Below, in pieces: positions 56,422 to 60,061 of a stretch of 60,061 bases of DNA; the stretch's first letter is position 1; every line of letters begins with the position of its first letter. The notes under the pieces are model-generated. The model saw nothing but the letters and a program-made list of their open reading frames with translations, did no database searches and had not been told where the DNA came from. The position numbers and the translations under genes are program-made. The stretch is from Candidatus Omnitrophota bacterium (GTDB lineage Bacteria > Omnitrophota > Gorgyraeia > Tantalellales > Tantalellaceae). The stretch covers positions 1-60,061 of the forward strand of contig JADHWG010000004.1 in NCBI GenBank assembly GCA_016783605.1, in the 5' to 3' direction.

Positions 56422-57552
56422 ATGAGAAAGTACAGATTAATGGCTCCGGGTCCGACACCGGTTCCGGAAAAGGTGCTTTTAAGGATGGCGGATACGTTAA
56501 TTCATCACAGAACTCCGCAATTTCAAGCCGTATTAAAAGATGTGAACAAAAAACTGAAAAAAGTTTTTAAAACAGAGAACCCAGTGTTCATCTTCGCCTC
56601 AAGCGGTACGGGAGCTATGGAAACTTCCGTTATTAATCTTCTTTCAAAAGGGGATACGGCTCTTGTGATTAGTGGCGGCAAGTTCGGCGAACGGTTCGGA
56701 GAAATTTGTGAGGCGTATGGAGTTCGGACGGTAAATTATGACGTTGTTTGGGGTGAGGCGGCCAGCGCGGATGTCGTAAGAGACCTGTTAAAGAAGAATC
56801 CTGAGATAAAAGCGGTGTTCGGCACTTTATGCGAGACCTCAACCGGGGTTGTAAACGATATTGAAAAAATAGCGAAAGTTGTTGCCGAAACGCCGGCCGT
56901 ATTTGTTGTGGACGCGATAAGCGGATTGCTCGCGGACGAACTTAAAACGGATGTGTGGGGAGTGGATGTCGCGATCGGCGGTTCTCAAAAAGGGTTTATG
57001 CTTCCGCCGGGACTTTCGTTTTTAACTCTTAGCGCCAAAGCGCGAAAACTTATTGAAAGTTCGGACCTGCCGAAATATTATTTCGACTTGAAGGCGGCTC
57101 TAAAATCTCATGCTAAAGACGATACGCCGTGGACGCCGGCGGTCTCGCTCATTATGGGACTGGATACGATTTTGGATATGATATTGGAAAAAGGATTGGA
57201 TAATGCTCTTTCGTATCACGCTCGTTTGGCCGCGGCAACGCGCGCGGGAGTGGAAAATATGGGATTGGAACTTTTCGCGAAGGCTCCATCAAACGCGGTT
57301 ACGGCGGTAAAGGTTCCCGAAGGAATTGACGGCGCGGCGTTTGTCAAAAAAATGAGGGATGAACAAAAAATTACAGTTGCCGGAGGTCAGGCAGAGCTTA
57401 AAGGCAAGATCTTCAGGTTAGCTCATTTGGGCTATACCGATGAGTTTGATACGATATCCGCTTTGAGCGCCGCGAGTATTGTGCTTAAACAGTTGGGATG
57501 TGACGTCGAATTCGGTAAAGGCGCCGCAAAAGCGGAAGAAATGTTTATGTAG
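56422..57552 (+). CDS. Alanine-glyoxylate / serine-pyruvate aminotransferase family (class V)
   Basis: MRKYRLMAPGPTPVPEKVLLRMADTLIHHRTPQF; VDAISGLLADELKTDVWGVDVAIGGSQKGFMLPPGLSFL. Confidence 0.92.
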   Translation: MRKYRLMAPGPTPVPEKVLLRMADTLIHHRTPQFQAVLKDVNKKLKKVFKTENPVFIFASSGTGAMETSVINLLSKGDTALVISGGKFGERFGEICEAYGVRTVNYDVVWGEAASADVVRDLLKKNPEIKAVFGTLCETSTGVVNDIEKIAKVVAETPAVFVVDAISGLLADELKTDVWGVDVAIGGSQKGFMLPPGLSFLTLSAKARKLIESSDLPKYYFDLKAALKSHAKDDTPWTPAVSLIMGLDTILDMILEKGLDNALSYHARLAAATRAGVENMGLELFAKAPSNAVTAVKVPEGIDGAAFVKKMRDEQKITVAGGQAELKGKIFRLAHLGYTDEFDTISALSAASIVLKQLGCDVEFGKGAAKAEEMFM

Positions 57553-57784
57553 GGGCACATTGCATGTGCCCGCTTATGAATCGCCGCCAGATTCTATTGT
57601 GAGGGCACGGCATGCCGTGCCCCTACGATAGAGTGAAGCCCGTTGGTGGGGTGAATGGTTTTTGGAGAATGGTCGTTGGTTGTTCGTAGGGGCACATTGC
57701 ATGTGCCCGATGGTTGCTTGAACGGGGCGAATAACAATCAACGAGCCAACGAACTAACGAGCCAACGAAAAAAGGGAGAATGAC

Positions 57785-59383
57785 ATGGATTCCATAAGAG
57801 TATTAATAAGTGATCCTCTCGCGGTGGAAGGTGTGGATGTCCTCAAAGATAATAATTTCAAAGTTGACGAAGTTTCCAAACTTTCGGAAGAGGAACTTGT
57901 AAAAAAGATAAAAGGTTATGACGCGCTTATTGTGAGAAGCGGAACGACCGTGACAAAAAAAATAATTAATGCGTCCGATAAACTGAAAATCATCGGTAGA
58001 GCCGGTGTCGGGCTTGATAATGTTGATGTCGGCGCGGCTTCGAAAAAAGGAATCATTGTTATGAACGCGCCGGCGGGGAATACCATTTCGACTGCCGAGC
58101 ACGCTTTCAGTCTTATGCTTTCGCTTTCCAGAAATATTCCTCAGGCGGATCATTCAATGAAAGAAGGCCGGTGGGATAGGAAAAAGTTTATGGGGGTGGA
58201 ACTTTACCGCAAGTGTTTAGGGATAATAGGTATGGGGAGGATCGGCACGGAATTTGCCAAAAGAGCGCTTAGTTTCGGGATGAAAGTTATGGCTTTCGAT
58301 CCGTTCCTTTCGGAAGAAAGGGCCAAAGCTCTTCACATAGAACCGGCTGATCTTGATAAGATCCTCAAAAACGCGGATTTTATTACAATACACACTCCTC
58401 TTACGGATGAGACGCGCCACCTTATAGACGAGAAGGCGTTTAAGAAAATGAAAAAAGGTGTGCGGATCATTAACGCCGCCAGAGGCGGTATCGTTGATGA
58501 AAAAGCGTTAGCGAGAAATTTGGAATCAGGTAAAGTTTCAGGCGCGGCGTTTGACGTGTATGAATCTGAGAAAAAACCGCCCGTGGCAAGCCCGATAGTG
58601 AATATGGAACAGGTGATCACGACGCCTCACTTGGGCGCGTCGACGGAAGAGGCGCAAGTTAATGTCGCCATTGATATCGCGCGTTCTGTCTCGGACGCTC
58701 TTTTGGGCAAAGGGTTTCGTAATGCCGCGAATGTACCCGCGATGGAAGGGGAGGCTTTGGAAGCGCTTGAACCGTATGTAAATTTAGCTGAAAGACTGGG
58801 GTCCATACAGGCACAGCTTATCGATAAACCCATAAAAAGCATTACGGTCAAATATATCGGAGAAATCGCGGAAATGGATGTGTCGGTTGTCACGCGCGCT
58901 TTGGTAAAGGGGATATTCAATCCGATCCTTGATGAGGAAGTAAATTATGTGAATTCCATGATGATCGCGAAAGAAAGAAGCATCAGGATCATTGAAAAGA
59001 AAACTTCAAAAATAATGGATTTCGCTAACCTAATAAGTGTTGAATTTGATACGGGTAAGAAAAAACATTTTATTATGGGTACGCTTTTTTCCAACAAAGA
59101 GCCGCGTGTCATAAAAATGGATAAGTATTATGTCGAGGCGATCCCCGACGGATATATGCTGATCGTAACCAATAAAGATGTTCCCGGAGTTGTCGGGAGA
59201 ATAGGAACATTGCTGGGTAAATACGATATTAACATTGCCGGGATGAGTTTTGGACGAGATAAAAAGACCGGTGAGGCTATCAGTCTTCTTAACATCGATA
59301 GCGAAGTGCCGAAGGATATATTAAAAAAGATGAAACAGTCGAAGGATGTTGAAGATATAAAGCAAGTTCGTGTAGTTGTGTAG
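57785..59383 (+). CDS. serA: D-3-phosphoglycerate dehydrogenase
   Basis: IIGRAGVGLDNVDVGAASKKGIIVMNAPAGNTISTAEHAFSLML; GIIGMGRIGTEFAKRA; C-terminal ASB and ACT domains. Confidence 0.95.
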   Translation: MDSIRVLISDPLAVEGVDVLKDNNFKVDEVSKLSEEELVKKIKGYDALIVRSGTTVTKKIINASDKLKIIGRAGVGLDNVDVGAASKKGIIVMNAPAGNTISTAEHAFSLMLSLSRNIPQADHSMKEGRWDRKKFMGVELYRKCLGIIGMGRIGTEFAKRALSFGMKVMAFDPFLSEERAKALHIEPADLDKILKNADFITIHTPLTDETRHLIDEKAFKKMKKGVRIINAARGGIVDEKALARNLESGKVSGAAFDVYESEKKPPVASPIVNMEQVITTPHLGASTEEAQVNVAIDIARSVSDALLGKGFRNAANVPAMEGEALEALEPYVNLAERLGSIQAQLIDKPIKSITVKYIGEIAEMDVSVVTRALVKGIFNPILDEEVNYVNSMMIAKERSIRIIEKKTSKIMDFANLISVEFDTGKKKHFIMGTLFSNKEPRVIKMDKYYVEAIPDGYMLIVTNKDVPGVVGRIGTLLGKYDINIAGMSFGRDKKTGEAISLLNIDSEVPKDILKKMKQSKDVEDIKQVRVVV

Positions 59384-59460
59384 GGGTACATTGCATGTGC
59401 CCGATGTTGGCGCCTGATTTGGTGCCCGTGTGATTTTTTATAAAACAAAAAGGGGTAATT

Positions 59461-60061
59461 ATGTCGCAAATAGAAAAAAAGAAGAAAAATACCATTAAAA
59501 TTATTGATGTTACCAACCGTGACGGTGTGCAAACTTCGCGGCTTGGGTTGGCAAAACTTCAGAAAACGATAGTGAATTTATATCTGAACAAAATGGGCGT
59601 TTTTCAGTCTGAGTTCGGATTTCCGTTCACAAAACACGAACTGAATTATTTAAACGCCAACCTTGAACTGGCTCGCCGCCAAATTTTGTATCCGATGCGG
59701 CTTTCCGGATGGATCAGAGCCGTTGAATCCGATGTTCGAAGCGCCGTCAAAAATACGAATGTAGAATATCTCAACATGTCCATTTCGACCTCGGATCAGA
59801 TGATAAAACATAAATTTGCCGGAAAAATTGATAAAAAAGGAGTTATTCAATCAGTTGTTCGCGCGGTGAAACTTGCCAAAAAAGAGGGAATTAAATCAAT
59901 AGGTGTGAACGCGGAAGACGCATCGAGAACGGATATGAAATATCTTATGGAATTCTGCCGGGCGGCGAAAGATGCCGGCGCGGATCGTCTCAGATATTGC
60001 GATACGCTCGGGTTTGATGATCCGTTTACGATCTATGACCGCATTTCTGAGCTTGTCAACG
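59461..60061 (+). CDS. DRE-TIM metallolyase (HMGL-like: isopropylmalate/homocitrate/citrate synthase family), truncated at window end
   Basis: IKIIDVTNRDGVQTSRLGLAKLQK...FGFPFTKHELNYL...GVNAEDASRTDMKYLMEFCRAAKDAGADRLRYCDTLGF. Confidence 0.85.
   Translation, partial: MSQIEKKKKNTIKIIDVTNRDGVQTSRLGLAKLQKTIVNLYLNKMGVFQSEFGFPFTKHELNYLNANLELARRQILYPMRLSGWIRAVESDVRSAVKNTNVEYLNMSISTSDQMIKHKFAGKIDKKGVIQSVVRAVKLAKKEGIKSIGVNAEDASRTDMKYLMEFCRAAKDAGADRLRYCDTLGFDDPFTIYDRISELVN

Noticed and set aside
1-60061. tRNA or rRNA genes
   Set aside because: No CCA-ended cloverleaf or rRNA signature noticed in intergenic regions; a tRNAscan-SE run would be needed to be sure.

Overview
The 60 kb window is bacterial chromosome. 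Gene content and style are consistent with a Gram-negative, LPS-producing uncultured lineage; Candidatus Omnitrophota is a guess from gene order, not proven. Most of it is dense, mostly + strand housekeeping: mtnA, thiL, tsaE/tsaB, alr, ilvB-ilvN-ilvC-leuA, aroE, pilD, aroC, aroK, dprA, topA, xer, Kdo/lipid A/LPS genes (waaA, lpxK, acyltransferases, GT4/GT9, hldE kinase, kdsB/A/D/C, lptC-A/B), queD/C/E/F, hpf, tig, clpP and an aminotransferase-serA pair. The accessory highlight is about 28.4-37.1 kb, a chromosomal integron: seven recognisable attC-type sites, one half attC and one attC in reverse orientation, separating small cassette genes (BrnTA, TIR-like effector, zincin-like, RhuM, HEPN-like, Cys-rich and membrane proteins). 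It ends at an IntI-type integrase. That intI is interrupted by a 140-bp inverted-repeat element with an 8-bp target duplication; removing exactly 148 bp restores one frame. The main cassette block is oriented toward intI, opposite to the canonical layout, which suggests an inversion. The rest of the window carries several families of intergenic repeats: covarying 20-28 bp palindromes, 7-bp tandem arrays, MITE-like elements (one nested with an empty site visible in the window) and long hairpins. Several of these supply the stop codon and C-terminus of the preceding gene. No rRNA, tRNA or CRISPR array was recognised by eye.
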